Below are positions 42,871 through 51,801 of a DNA stretch of 64,000 bases, piece by piece; position 1 is the stretch's first letter; each line of letters begins with the position of its first letter. The notes below the pieces were generated by a model. That model was not told the DNA's origin, did no database searches, and saw only the letters and a list, made by a program, of their open reading frames with translations. The position numbers and the translations under genes were made by a program. The stretch is taken from NCBI GenBank assembly GCA_002314455.1, contig DCFZ01000055.1, forward strand, positions 1-64,000, read 5' to 3'. The stretch comes from Lentisphaeria bacterium UBA1791. Its GTDB lineage: Bacteria; Verrucomicrobiota; Lentisphaeria; Victivallales; Victivallaceae.

Positions 42871-43410
42871 ATGGAAGAACTGGTTACATCTCTCTTGAAG
42901 CAGATCGGCGAGGATCCGACGCGCGAGGGGTTGCTCAAAACCCCCGAACGGGTTGCCCGCAGTATGCAGTACCTCACGCGCGGCTATTCGCAGAAACTCG
43001 AGGAGGTCGTGCACGGCGCGCTCTTTGATGCGGTTTCCGACGATATGGTCATCGTGCGTGACATCGAGTTTTTCAGCTTGTGCGAACATCATCTGCTGCC
43101 CTTTTTCGGCAAGTGTCACGTCGGTTACATCCCCAACAAAAAGGTGCTCGGTGTCAGCAAGGTCGCGCGCATCGTCGATATGTACGCCCGCCGTTTGCAG
43201 ATTCAGGAAAGGCTTACCAACGAGATCGCCCGCAGTATTTTGAGCGTGCTCGACTGCGAGGGGGTCGGTGTGGTCATTGAGGCGCAGCACCTTTGCATGC
43301 AAATGCGCGGCGTCGAGAAACAGCATTCGGTGATGACGACCAGCGCCATGCTCGGCAGTTTCCGCCGCGAACTTGCCACCCGCAACGAGTTCACCCGGCT
43401 GATCCGATGA
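42871..43410 (+). CDS. folE: GTP cyclohydrolase I
   Basis: Makes 7,8-dihydroneopterin triphosphate from GTP, the first step to folate and also to queuosine (queF is at 50137). The 179-residue protein carries the zinc ligands in LCEHHLLPF and [21 protein letters not shown] and QERLTNEIA. It starts immediately after the SGNH stop codon and overlaps dtd as ATGA. Confidence 0.96.
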   Translation: MEELVTSLLKQIGEDPTREGLLKTPERVARSMQYLTRGYSQKLEEVVHGALFDAVSDDMVIVRDIEFFSLCEHHLLPFFGKCHVGYIPNKKVLGVSKVARIVDMYARRLQIQERLTNEIARSILSVLDCEGVGVVIEAQHLCMQMRGVEKQHSVMTTSAMLGSFRRELATRNEFTRLIR

Positions 43411-43856
43411 GAGCGTTGGTTCAGCGGGTCCGCCGCGCCCAGGTCGAGATCGACGGCAATTGCGTCGGCAGGATCGGTCAGGGACTTCTGATCCTCTTTG
43501 GCGTCACCTTGACCGACACGGTGGACGATGCCGTCAAACTCGCCCAGAAATGCGCCCAATTGCGCATTTTTGAGGATGAAAACGGCAAAATGAACTTGAG
43601 TTTGACCGACGTCGGCGGCGCCGCGCTCGTCGTGTCGCAGTTCACATTGTACGGCGATACGTCGGGGAGCGGACGCCGCCCCTCGTTTTCGGCGGCGGCA
43701 AGACCCGAGTTTGCCGTGCCCTGTTACGAAACATTCATCGCCGCCTTGAAAGAGATGAAAATCCCCGTTGAAACGGGTGTTTTCGGGGCGGATATGCAAG
43801 TCGAGCTCGTCAACGACGGTCCGGTGACGCTGATGCTGGAAATACCGAAAGTTTAA
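43407..43856 (+). CDS. dtd: D-aminoacyl-tRNA deacylase
   Basis: Removes D-amino acids (and glycine) wrongly attached to tRNA. The 149 residues include SQFTLYGDT, with the Ser-Gln of the active site, [15 protein letters not shown], and NDGPVT with the cross-subunit Gly-cisPro motif. The ATG at 43407 overlaps the folE stop. Confidence 0.95.
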   Translation: MRALVQRVRRAQVEIDGNCVGRIGQGLLILFGVTLTDTVDDAVKLAQKCAQLRIFEDENGKMNLSLTDVGGAALVVSQFTLYGDTSGSGRRPSFSAAARPEFAVPCYETFIAALKEMKIPVETGVFGADMQVELVNDGPVTLMLEIPKV

Positions 43857-43883
43857 CTTTTTGAGAGAAAGGATAAAGACCAA

Positions 43884-45293
43884 ATGAAACTCAACGAAGC
43901 TTTGATCGCCAAAATCACTGCCGCCAAGCAGGAACATTTGTTGCGCTATTTTGATACGCTGCCGGAAAGCGAGCAAGCCTCCTTTGCCGCCCAGCTTGCC
44001 GACGTCGATTTCGACGCGTTGCCGGAACTTGTTGAAAATTACGTTTTGAATCGTCCGCACGTCGCGATCCCCGACGACCTCGGTCCCGCGCCCTATTATC
44101 CTTTGACGCCGCGCGACGAAGCGCAAAAGAAACTTTACGCCGACGCCGTCAAGTGTGGTGAGGAATTGATCCGCGCCGGGCGCGTCGCCTGTTTGACCGT
44201 CGCAGGCGGGCAGGGGACCCGGCTCGGCTTTGACGGGCCCAAGGGAACGTATCCGATCGGTCCCGTTTCCGGCCGTTCGCTCTTTGCCTATTTCGCGGGC
44301 GGAATCCGCCGCACCGAGGAAAAATACGGCGTTAAGATCGTCTGGTATCTGATGACGAGTCAGCTCAACCATGCGGCGACGGTCGCTTTCTTTCAGGAAA
44401 ATCATTTCTTCGGCCTCGACGCCGATCAGGTTTTCTTTTTCACGCAGGGCACGATGCCGGCGATCGGTTATGACGGGAAGTTGTTGATGAATGCCAAAAA
44501 TTCGCTGGCGCTCTCGCCCGACGGTCACGGCGGCACGTTGCTCGCGTTGCGCAAATCGGGCGCGCTCGATCGGATGAAACGCGACGGCGTCGATACGATC
44601 AGCTATTTCCAGGTCGACAATCCGCTCGTTCCCGTGGTCGATCCCAAATTCATCGGTTTGCACCATCTGACCGGCGCCCAGATGAGCGCGGTGATGCTCG
44701 CCAAGACCAACGCAATGGAAAAACTCGGGAATTTCTGCGTGACGGAAAACCGTCTGCAAATCATCGAATACAGCGATCTGCCCAAGGAACTCGCCGAAAA
44801 GACGCTTCCCGACGGCACGCTCGCTTTCATCGCCGGCAGTCCGGCGATCCACGTCATCGACCGCGCCTTTGTCGAAGCGCTGACCGCGGGCGGCAAGCTT
44901 CAGCTGCCGTGGCACCGCGCCGACAAAAAGATTCCCTTCCTCGACGAAGCGGGCAACTTTGTTGCGCCGACGGCGCCCAACGGCGTCAAGCTGGAATCGT
45001 TCATCTTTGACGCGCTCCCGCTCGCTGAAAAGACGATGGTGCTCGAGTGCGACCGCGCCGAAGTTTTCGCCCCGACCAAGAATCCGACGGGCGTCGACTC
45101 GGCGGAAAGCTGTCGCGCGATGCTGATGGATCGCGACCGCCGCCGTCTCGCCGCCGCAGGCGTTCCGGTTGCCGCCGATGCGCAGATCGAGATCGCTCCC
45201 GCGCTCGCCGTCGATGCCGCCGACGTCGCGGAACTGGTCAAGCTCCGCAAGATCACGGAAATCGTTTCCGGCGCCAAAGTCGTGATCGAGTAA
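43884..45293 (+). CDS. UDP-N-acetylglucosamine pyrophosphorylase (eukaryotic UAP1-like family)
   Basis: Uridylyltransferase of 469 residues in the UDPGP family, the kind found in eukaryotic UAP1, not bacterial GlmU. VAGGQGTRLGFDGPKGTYP is the nucleotide-binding loop, NSLALSPDGHGG and YFQVDNPLVPV line the sugar site, and VFAPTKNPTGVDS near residue 390 is typical of UAP1-type enzymes. It probably makes UDP-GlcNAc for murG (two genes on) and for LPS. AGAAAGGA precedes the start. GlmU may also exist elsewhere. Confidence 0.87.
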   Translation: MKLNEALIAKITAAKQEHLLRYFDTLPESEQASFAAQLADVDFDALPELVENYVLNRPHVAIPDDLGPAPYYPLTPRDEAQKKLYADAVKCGEELIRAGRVACLTVAGGQGTRLGFDGPKGTYPIGPVSGRSLFAYFAGGIRRTEEKYGVKIVWYLMTSQLNHAATVAFFQENHFFGLDADQVFFFTQGTMPAIGYDGKLLMNAKNSLALSPDGHGGTLLALRKSGALDRMKRDGVDTISYFQVDNPLVPVVDPKFIGLHHLTGAQMSAVMLAKTNAMEKLGNFCVTENRLQIIEYSDLPKELAEKTLPDGTLAFIAGSPAIHVIDRAFVEALTAGGKLQLPWHRADKKIPFLDEAGNFVAPTAPNGVKLESFIFDALPLAEKTMVLECDRAEVFAPTKNPTGVDSAESCRAMLMDRDRRRLAAAGVPVAADAQIEIAPALAVDAADVAELVKLRKITEIVSGAKVVIE

Positions 45294-45306
45294 AAGGGCA
45301 AAAACG

Positions 45307-46479
45307 ATGTTTGAAAGCTACGTCGCCAAACCGAAATTTGAGGAAGATCCCGAGCGTGCATCGGTGTTGCCTTACCTCGCCGCGCTGGTCATCGTCAGTT
45401 GTTGCCTGATCTTTTTCGGACTGACGATGCTCTATTCGGCAAGCTACGGCACCGCCGGATTGCAGTATTTCCGCAAGCAGGCGTTGTGGGTGGCGCTCGG
45501 CGTCGTGGGCGGAGGCGCCATCATTGCGATCGGCTACCGCAAACTTGTCGCCATCAGTCCTTGGCTGATCGGGCTTTCCATTCTTCTGTTGCTTTCCTGC
45601 CTCGGCTTTCACAAAGTCAACGGCGCCTACCGGTGGATACGGCTCGGGCCGATCTCGATCCAGCCCTCCGAATTTGCCAAGGTCGCCGTCGCGCTTTTTA
45701 TCGCCAAGTACTGCAGTGAAAACTGGTTGACGTTTACGAAAATCAAAAACCGCCGGGGCATTCTGCCGCTCGGCGCCGTGATCGGCGTCGTAATGGGCGC
45801 GGTGCTGATCGGGCACGATCTCGGCACGACGCTTCTGATCGGTATGATGAGTTGCGGCGCGCTCTTTGTCGCCGGTTTGCCGCTGATCTATTTCGGCGTG
45901 CCATTCGCCTTGCTCATCCTCGGAGCGATCTTCATCTATTTCTTCGACCCGATGCGGCTCGCCCGCGCGACGACCTTCTGGCGGCCGGAGGAATTGCAAA
46001 GCGGCAAAGGGTATCAACTCTGGTTCAGCTTGCTCGCGCTCGGCGAGGGCAGCTGGTGCGGACTCGGCTTTCTGTCGAGCCGGATGAAAGCGGATTATTT
46101 GCCGGAGTGCCATACCGACTTCATCCTTTCCGTCGTCGGCGAGGAACTCGGCTTTATCGGCATTCTCGCTGTAATCATCGGTTTTTGCATCTACGGTTTC
46201 TGCGCGTGGCGCATCGCGATGCGCGCCCGCGAGCGCGCCGGTATGATCCTCGGTGCGGCATTGCTCTTTTACATCACCTTTCAGGCGGCGATCAACCTCG
46301 CCGTGATCTCGGGCAGCATCCCGACTAAAGGCATGCCCGCCCCGTTCATCAGTTACGGCGGCAGTAATATGCTGTCGTCGATGTTCGCGACGGCGCTGCT
46401 GATCGCCATTGCGCTGGATACGGCATTCCCCGACTACAACCGGATCTTGTGGGCAAAGTTGAAAGGGCAAAGATCATGA
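45307..46479 (+). CDS. ftsW: FtsW/RodA-family peptidoglycan polymerase
   Basis: SEDS-family glycosyltransferase of 390 residues with about ten membrane helices. LGPISIQPSEFAK, a loop LSSRMKADYLPECHTDFIL, EELGFIG and the C-terminal PFISYGGSNMLSSM are SEDS hallmarks. I call FtsW rather than RodA because murG follows directly with a four-base overlap, as in the division and cell-wall cluster, but the other genes of that cluster are not here. Confidence 0.88.
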   Translation: MFESYVAKPKFEEDPERASVLPYLAALVIVSCCLIFFGLTMLYSASYGTAGLQYFRKQALWVALGVVGGGAIIAIGYRKLVAISPWLIGLSILLLLSCLGFHKVNGAYRWIRLGPISIQPSEFAKVAVALFIAKYCSENWLTFTKIKNRRGILPLGAVIGVVMGAVLIGHDLGTTLLIGMMSCGALFVAGLPLIYFGVPFALLILGAIFIYFFDPMRLARATTFWRPEELQSGKGYQLWFSLLALGEGSWCGLGFLSSRMKADYLPECHTDFILSVVGEELGFIGILAVIIGFCIYGFCAWRIAMRARERAGMILGAALLFYITFQAAINLAVISGSIPTKGMPAPFISYGGSNMLSSMFATALLIAIALDTAFPDYNRILWAKLKGQRS

Positions 46480-47567
46480 AAATCGTCATTTCCTGCGGCG
46501 GCACCGGCGGACACTTTTTCCCCGGACTTGCGCTTGCGCGCGAAGCGGGTAATGCCAACGCGCGACTTCTGCTTTCCGGCATTCACGCGGATGCGCAGAA
46601 AAAGATCGCCGAAAGTTATGCGATTGAGGCACTGGCATTGCCGCCGATGCCGATCTGGAAACGCCATTTTTTCAGCTTTTTGCGCGGCTTGGCGCAAGGG
46701 TATGCCACGGCGCGCAATTCGTTGCGGGAAAACCCGCCGGACGCCGTGATCGGAATGGGGTCGTTCGCTTCTTTGCCGATCCTGCTGGCGGCAAGAAAAT
46801 TGCACATTCCCGTTTTTTTGCACGACGGCAATGCGCGCATTGGCAAGGCCAACCGTATTTTAAGCCGTCACGCCAAACTGCTCGGCATCGCTTTTCCTGC
46901 GGTCAACGTCTGTCATTGCCCGATTTTGGAGTGCGGTATGCCGGTGCGGCAGGAATTGATTGCGCAGACGTCGCTTTCGCGCGAAGAAGCGCTGGCAAAG
47001 ATCAAGGAAATCTTTGGCGTCGCTTTTTCCGCCGATGCGCCGATTCTGCTGGTTTTTGGCGGCAGTCAGGGGGCGGCGGCGATCAACGCGTGCGTGCCCG
47101 CCGCGCTTGCGCAGTATGGTAAAAAGGAGGTGCAGGTCATTCACCTGACCGGCGTCGGCAAACTCGACGCCGTGCGTGAAGCCTACCGGAATTTGCCCAA
47201 TGTACATCTGTTGCAGGAAACAACGTCGGAAATGGCGCCTTTGCTGGCGGCGGCGGATCTGGTCATCTCGCGCAGCGGCGGCAGTACGGTGGCGGAACTT
47301 GCGCTTTTCGGCAAGCCGGCGGTGCTGATCCCGTATCCTTATGCCGCCGAGAATCATCAGACCGACAATGCCCGCTACTACGAAAACTCCGGTGCGGGAA
47401 ACGTTTTACTGCAAAGCGAGTTGACCCCCGAAACGCTGACGGAGCGTTTGCGCTTTTATCTCGACGACGAGGTACAAAGAAAAAGCGCTTTTGCCAAAGC
47501 AAAAGCGCTTGCGCGTCCTCGCGCCGCCGCGGATTTTCTCGCGGCGGTTGCGGAAAAGATCAATTAG
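46476..47567 (+). CDS. murG: UDP-GlcNAc:lipid I N-acetylglucosaminyltransferase MurG
   Basis: Makes lipid II at the inner face of the membrane. The 363-residue GT28 enzyme has SCGGTGGHFFPGLAL (first loop), GMGSFASLP, HDGNARIGKAN (usually EQNxxPGxxN), VFGGSQGA, and SRSGGSTVAELALFG followed by YPYAAENHQ. The start overlaps ftsW by four bases. Its last 30 codons contain a perfect inverted repeat that acts as a terminator signal on the other strand (47476-47510). Confidence 0.93.
   Translation: MKIVISCGGTGGHFFPGLALAREAGNANARLLLSGIHADAQKKIAESYAIEALALPPMPIWKRHFFSFLRGLAQGYATARNSLRENPPDAVIGMGSFASLPILLAARKLHIPVFLHDGNARIGKANRILSRHAKLLGIAFPAVNVCHCPILECGMPVRQELIAQTSLSREEALAKIKEIFGVAFSADAPILLVFGGSQGAAAINACVPAALAQYGKKEVQVIHLTGVGKLDAVREAYRNLPNVHLLQETTSEMAPLLAAADLVISRSGGSTVAELALFGKPAVLIPYPYAAENHQTDNARYYENSGAGNVLLQSELTPETLTERLRFYLDDEVQRKSAFAKAKALARPRAAADFLAAVAEKIN
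47476..47510 (-). terminator. Minus-strand rho-independent terminator embedded in the 3' end of murG
   Basis: AAGCGCTTTTGC (47483-47494) and GCAAAAGCGCTT (47499-47510) form a perfect twelve-pair stem with a four-base loop. Read on the minus strand it is followed by a T-rich run (TTTCTTT, 47482-47476), so it would end the HdeD-like transcript about 50 bases after that gene's stop codon. Confidence 0.7.
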
Positions 47568-48105
47568 TTTTTTCCGCTTTGAGGAGAAATCCCGTTGCGA
47601 CGGTGATTACCCCGGTAACGCAGAGCAGCGTACCGATCACCCAACCGTAGGCGATCAAGCCGATCCACGGCGTGGAAAGAAACGTCGCGCCGACGAAAAC
47701 GGAGAGGATCCCCAGCAACAGCGCCGCCAACGGATTCGGCGTGCGGAAGCTGAAGAAAATTCCCTGAATGCCGCTGAACGCGATCCACGCGCCGATAAAC
47801 ATCAGCAAAAAGGTGTCAAACACCAGGGGATGTCGCAGCAAAATCACGCCGAAAACGATCAGCACCAGCGCGCCGAGAATGCTGATTAACGAATATTTCC
47901 GGTCGGCAAAGATGCCGGCGGCGTTGAAAACACCGTCAACCAACAGTAGAATACCGGCCGCCATCGTGAGAAACTGCAATACTTTCGGCAGATTGGTGAA
48001 GACCAGAATACCGAGCAGTACCAGCAAGATTCCGCGAAAGATCAGCATCTTGCGCGAAAAGTTCAAAAACGCGCCGGCAATCGTTTTTTCAGGTTGTTTT
48101 TCCAT
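47560..48105 (-). CDS. HdeD-family (DUF308) membrane protein
   Basis: Inner-membrane protein of 181 residues with six predicted helices in three repeated pairs, as in HdeD: ILLVLLGILVF, AAGILLLVDGVF, ILGALVLIVFGVILL, LMFIGAWIAFSGIQG and so on. HdeD is linked to acid resistance in E. coli, but most family members are uncharacterised. It lies 15 bases after purQ with its own ribosome-binding site (AAAGGAT). Its stop overlaps the murG end on the other strand by eight bases. Confidence 0.82.
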   Translation of the reverse strand: MEKQPEKTIAGAFLNFSRKMLIFRGILLVLLGILVFTNLPKVLQFLTMAAGILLLVDGVFNAAGIFADRKYSLISILGALVLIVFGVILLRHPLVFDTFLLMFIGAWIAFSGIQGIFFSFRTPNPLAALLLGILSVFVGATFLSTPWIGLIAYGWVIGTLLCVTGVITVATGFLLKAEKTN

Positions 48106-48120
48106 ATGATATCCTTTCGT

Positions 48121-48912
48121 TTAAAAGTTGTCCGCAATGTAATCGATTGCATTGCGGAAAAAGACGACACCGTCGCCTTCGGATTGGGCGCCGTTGCGGG
48201 TCCAGTCGGGGGCGTTGTAAGGAGAAAGGAACGCTTCGGGGTGCGGCATCAAGCCGAAGACCCGTCCCGTCGGGTCGCAGATGCCCGCGATTGAGCGGAG
48301 CGCGCCGTTGGGGTTGGTCGGGAATTCGGTCGCCGGCTTGCCGTCGGCGTCGACGTAACGCAAGACCGCAAGGTGGCGTTTTTCCAGTTCGTCGAGCGTT
48401 GCGTCGTCGGCGACGAATTTGCCTTCGCCGTGACGCAACGGCAGACGCACGCGGTCGATGCCGCGGGTGAAAACGCAGGGGCTTTGCCTGTCGGCAGCGA
48501 GTTCGCACCAGTCATCGCGGAAAAGTCCCGAATCGTTGTGCGCCAGCGCGACCGTCTGCTTGAAATAGTTGCCGTCGAGCGCGGGCACCATGCCGAGGCG
48601 CGTGAGGGTCTGGAAACCGTTGCAGATGCCGATGACGAGTTTGCCGTCGTCGACGAATTTCTGCAACTGCGATTGCAGTCTTACTTTGACGCGGTTGGCA
48701 AAAACCGTGCCGGAACCGAGGTGGTCGCCAAAGGAAAAACCGCCGATGAAGCAGAGCAGCTGAAATTCATCGAGCGACCGTTTTTCACCGAGGTCGTTGA
48801 GGTGCACCAGTTCAGGAGTTGCCCCGACGAGTTTGCACGCCGCCGCCGTCTCTTTTTCACAGTTCAGTCCGAATCCGGTGATGACCAGAGCCTTGATGTC
48901 AGATTTTTTCAT
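48121..48912 (-). CDS. purQ: Phosphoribosylformylglycinamidine synthase glutaminase subunit
   Basis: Class I glutamine amidotransferase subunit of the FGAM synthase of purine synthesis. GFGLNCEKETAAA opens the 263-residue protein, GGFSFGDHLGSGTVFA holds the oxyanion strand, GICNGFQTL the nucleophilic Cys, and LMPHPEAFL the His-Glu pair. As a separate PurQ it needs PurL (and often PurS), neither of which is here. It lies two bases after argJ, an unusual partner. Confidence 0.9.
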   Translation of the reverse strand: MKKSDIKALVITGFGLNCEKETAAACKLVGATPELVHLNDLGEKRSLDEFQLLCFIGGFSFGDHLGSGTVFANRVKVRLQSQLQKFVDDGKLVIGICNGFQTLTRLGMVPALDGNYFKQTVALAHNDSGLFRDDWCELAADRQSPCVFTRGIDRVRLPLRHGEGKFVADDATLDELEKRHLAVLRYVDADGKPATEFPTNPNGALRSIAGICDPTGRVFGLMPHPEAFLSPYNAPDWTRNGAQSEGDGVVFFRNAIDYIADNF

Positions 48913-48914
48913 GA

Positions 48915-50144
48915 TTAGGTGTGATAATCCGCGTTAATTTTTACGTACTCATAAGAAATATCGCTGCTCCAAACCCAGTAGGAGCAGTCGCCGTCGTGAA
49001 AGTCGCAACGGATCGTGAATTCCGGCGCTTTGACCGTATCCATAAGATCCGCTTCGGGGGTGCCGGCGTCGCCGCCGGAAAGCACCACCGGGATGGAGCC
49101 GAAAAAGACGTCGCACTTGTCGGGGCAGAATTCCGCCCCCGAATAACCGAGCGCCGCCACCACGCGGCCCCAGTTGGGATCGTTGCCGAACCACGCCGTC
49201 TTGCAGAGAAGCGAATTGGCGACCGCTTCCGCGGCGATCTTGGCGTCGGCTTCCGAACGTGCGTGAATAATTTCGATCGTCACCAGTTTCGTCGATCCTT
49301 CGCCGTCGCCGACCATGCGGCGCGCGAGGTTTTGCATCACGAGCAACACCGCCTGCTGGAATTGTGCCGCTTCCGGGGAATCTTTTTCAATTTTGACGCC
49401 GGATCTGCCGTTGGCAAAGATCATCACGGTGTCGTTGGTGCTCATGTCGCCGTCGACGGTGATGCGGTTGAACGAATCTTTCGCATTGCGGTCGAGGATC
49501 GATTGAAGCAATTCGTTTTCGACGTCGGCGTCGGTCGCGATGAAACAGAGCATCGTCGCGTGGGGACTCGTGAGGCAGGGGTCAATCATCCCCGCGCCTT
49601 TGGTCATCGCGCCGACGGTGACGGTCTTGCCGCCGATTTCCAGTTGCAACGCGACCGCCTTGGGGACGGTGTCGGTCGTCATAATCGCGCGCGACGCGTT
49701 TTCACCGCCTTTGTCGGAAAGTTCCGTGACGGCGAGTTCCACGCCGCGCCGGATCAATTCCATCGGCATCTGCACGCCGATGCGCCCCGTCGAGGCGACT
49801 GCGATCAGATCCGGGGAAATCTGCAGTGCGCCGCCGGCGATGCGGGCGCTTTCCTTGGCGGCTTTCAGCCCCTGAAGTCCCGTACAGGCATTGGCGATGC
49901 CGCTATTGATGATCGCCCCCTGCAGTTTGCCGCCGCGCAGGACGAGTTCGCGATCGTATTGCACCGGCGCCGCCGCGAACTTGCAACTGGTGAAAACGCC
50001 GGCGAAGTTGCAGGGATTTTCCGCAACGAACATCGCGAAATCCGGCGCACCGCTGCGTTTGAAGCCGGCGGTGACGCCCGCCGCTTTGAAGCCGGGCACA
50101 CTGCTGATGGAGCCGTGGTCGAGCCACTGTAAAAAATTATTCAT
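48915..50144 (-). CDS. argJ: Bifunctional glutamate N-acetyltransferase/amino-acid acetyltransferase ArgJ
   Basis: Recycles the acetyl group in arginine synthesis; the proenzyme cuts itself in two. The 409-residue protein has the cleavage site RAIMTTDTVPK, where the second Thr-region supplies the new N-terminal nucleophile, and GDMSTNDTVMIFANG, then GNDPNWGR near the C-terminus. Start at 50144 gives the usual N-terminus (SVPGFKAAGVTAGFK); the frame upstream is shadow of queF. It overlaps queF by eight bases. argG of the same pathway is at 33141. Confidence 0.94.
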   Translation of the reverse strand: MNNFLQWLDHGSISSVPGFKAAGVTAGFKRSGAPDFAMFVAENPCNFAGVFTSCKFAAAPVQYDRELVLRGGKLQGAIINSGIANACTGLQGLKAAKESARIAGGALQISPDLIAVASTGRIGVQMPMELIRRGVELAVTELSDKGGENASRAIMTTDTVPKAVALQLEIGGKTVTVGAMTKGAGMIDPCLTSPHATMLCFIATDADVENELLQSILDRNAKDSFNRITVDGDMSTNDTVMIFANGRSGVKIEKDSPEAAQFQQAVLLVMQNLARRMVGDGEGSTKLVTIEIIHARSEADAKIAAEAVANSLLCKTAWFGNDPNWGRVVAALGYSGAEFCPDKCDVFFGSIPVVLSGGDAGTPEADLMDTVKAPEFTIRCDFHDGDCSYWVWSSDISYEYVKINADYHT

Positions 50145-50568
50145 CGATCTTTCCCCCAAAGGTCGCTTTGACGTTGATCGCAATGCCGCCGCGGGGACGG
50201 AAACTGCCGGTGACTTCGGCGCGGCGCGGTGCGCACGCTTCGACGACGGCGTCGAGCAACCGGTTGACCGCTTCCTCGTGGAAGATGTTGGCGTTGCGGA
50301 AGCTGTAAAGATAAAGTTTGAGCGACTTGCTCTCGATGCACCGCTTGTCGGGCACATAGCGCACTTTGAGATGACCGAAATCGGGCTGACCAGTCACCGG
50401 GCAGAGCGAGGTGTATTCGGGGCAGTCGAATTCGATGACGTAGTCGCGGCTCGGATAGAGGTTTTCAAAAGTTTCGAGCTTGGCTTCGCCGGGCGCCTTG
50501 GGATAGCGCTTTTCCGACGCGTGCAGCAAGGTCAAATCCTTGAAGCGATCCGGAGTAAATTCCTGCAT
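50137..50568 (-). CDS. queF: NADPH-dependent 7-cyano-7-deazaguanine reductase
   Basis: Reduces preQ0 to preQ1 in queuosine synthesis. The 143-residue unimodular form has EYTSLCPVTGQPDFG, with the Cys that forms the covalent thioimide, ESKSLKLYLYSFRN for NADPH binding, and FHEEAVNRL. FolE (42871) supplies the upstream precursor. First gene of the operon queF-argJ-purQ. The short leader shows no preQ1 riboswitch that I can recognise. Confidence 0.95.
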   Translation of the reverse strand: MQEFTPDRFKDLTLLHASEKRYPKAPGEAKLETFENLYPSRDYVIEFDCPEYTSLCPVTGQPDFGHLKVRYVPDKRCIESKSLKLYLYSFRNANIFHEEAVNRLLDAVVEACAPRRAEVTGSFRPRGGIAINVKATFGGKIDE

Positions 50569-50608
50569 TGCATGTCACCTGATTTTGCTTTTCTTTTGTC
50601 AATAGTAC

Positions 50609-50637
50609 AATATAGCATTCTTTTCAGATACTTTCAA
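50609..50637 (-). promoter_or_regulatory. Sigma-70 type promoter of the queF-argJ-purQ operon
   Basis: Minus strand: TTGAAA (50632-50637), 17-base spacer, TATATT (50609-50614), 40 bases before the queF start. Confidence 0.8.
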
Positions 50638-50682
50638 TGGGGTTTGACGATGGTAAAATCGCTTTTTTTTTCCTGCGGTTGC

Positions 50683-50711
50683 TTGATAAAAGGAGGCGAC
50701 GCGGTTATATT
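50683..50711 (+). promoter_or_regulatory. Sigma-70 type promoter of the rubredoxin operon
   Basis: TTGATA (50683-50688), 17-base spacer, TATATT (50706-50711), 60 bases before the rubredoxin start. Confidence 0.75.
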
Positions 50712-50771
50712 TAGTCAAAGCAATCAATACATCTGATGCGCAACGCGTATTGGACAACAAGGAGAAAAACG

Positions 50772-50933
50772 ATGAAAAAGTATGTTTGCAATGTCTGTGG
50801 CTACGTTTATGATCCCGCCGTCGGCGATCCCGACAGCGGCATCGCCGCCGGAACCGCGTTTGAGGATATTCCCGCGGATTGGGTCTGCCCGCTCTGCGGC
50901 GTCGGCAAAGACGACTTTTCTCCGATGGAGTAA
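50772..50933 (+). CDS. Rubredoxin
   Basis: Small one-iron electron carrier of 53 residues. The four Cys ligands are in [11 protein letters not shown] and [12 protein letters not shown], with the conserved IPADW between them. In anaerobes rubredoxin commonly feeds peroxide or superoxide reductases; no such partner is next to it here. Ribosome-binding site AAGGAG, start at 50772. The next gene is a lipoprotein 22 bases on. Confidence 0.97.
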   Translation: MKKYVCNVCGYVYDPAVGDPDSGIAAGTAFEDIPADWVCPLCGVGKDDFSPME

Positions 50934-50955
50934 GTTTGTCAGGGGAAATCTCGTT

Positions 50956-51291
50956 ATGAAAAAGGGAATCCTTTTGCTCTTTCTGGCGCTCTTTTTTGCC
51001 GGTTGCGAGTCGATGTACCCCGCGGTGGAAAAGTCCAAGAATCTGCGCGTCGGTATGACCAAGGAGGAAGTGCTCGCCATCATGGGCGAACCGCTGACCG
51101 AGGAATCGTTCTGCCGCCCGAACATCTGGTTCTATTATGTGGAAACCATCTGGGCGGACGGACTCAACACCGAGGATGAGTGCATGCCGCTGGTCTTTGT
51201 CGACGGCAAACTCGCCGGCTGGGGCAGGGAGTACTACAACGACTACCGGCGGCGGCCGAAGTATCTGCCGCAACTTCCGGGGAGCAACTGA
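50956..51291 (+). CDS. BamE/SmpA-like lipoprotein
   Basis: A 111-residue exported lipoprotein: a short basic-hydrophobic signal (MKKGILLLFLALFFAGC) ends in a lipobox with Cys17. The mature part has GMTKEEVLAIMGEP, the motif of the SmpA/BamE-type fold, followed by FYYVETIWADG and LVFVDGKLAGWG. BamE helps the outer-membrane assembly machine, but many small lipoproteins share this fold, so the exact role is open. It lies between rubredoxin and a DUF2062 gene. Confidence 0.75.
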   Translation: MKKGILLLFLALFFAGCESMYPAVEKSKNLRVGMTKEEVLAIMGEPLTEESFCRPNIWFYYVETIWADGLNTEDECMPLVFVDGKLAGWGREYYNDYRRRPKYLPQLPGSN

Positions 51292-51294
51292 GTC

Positions 51295-51801
51295 GTGAAA
51301 TCCCGTCAGCTGAAAGAAAAACTGCGCTTCTTATATTTCAAGGTCGTGCGCGGCGACGGTTCTCCGGAATACATCGCCCGCGGCTGGTCGCTCGGCGTTT
51401 TCATCGGGTGCGTGGTGCCGGTTTTCTGTCAGCTTTACATCGCGATTCCGCTCTCTTTTCTGTTTAAATCGTCCAAAATCGGCGCGATCGCCGGTACTTT
51501 TATTACGACGCCGCCGACGGCGATCGTGATCTATCCGTTGCAGATATGGATCGGCAACCGCCTGATCGGCGGTTCGCTCACCTTTTCCGGCATCAAATCG
51601 GCGACGGTGGCAATGTTGACCCGCGGCAACTTCAAGGCGTTCGGCGCGATGGGGGGCGAGATGATCGCATCCTTTTTTGTCGCCGGCGTGCTCTGGGGAA
51701 TCATGATGGCGCCACTGGTCTATTGGTGCGTCCGCCGCATGGTGATGCGTTACCGCACCTTCCGCGCGGCAAAAGCGCAGAAAAAGGCGGCAAAACGATG
51801 A
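51295..51801 (+). CDS. DUF2062 membrane protein
   Basis: A 168-residue membrane protein of the DUF2062 family, of unknown function. SPEYIARGWSLGVFIGCVVP is the family's opening helix, then FKSSKIGAIAGTFITTPPT and a final helix before a very basic tail. The start is GTG 51295, three bases after the lipoprotein stop, since no ATG gives the basic N-terminal helix. It overlaps dprA as ATGA. Confidence 0.82.
   Translation: MKSRQLKEKLRFLYFKVVRGDGSPEYIARGWSLGVFIGCVVPVFCQLYIAIPLSFLFKSSKIGAIAGTFITTPPTAIVIYPLQIWIGNRLIGGSLTFSGIKSATVAMLTRGNFKAFGAMGGEMIASFFVAGVLWGIMMAPLVYWCVRRMVMRYRTFRAAKAQKKAAKR

Noticed and set aside
50569..50608. preQ1 riboswitch before queF
   Set aside because: The leader is about 35 bases, lacks the C-rich loop and A-rich tail pattern, and shows no stem.
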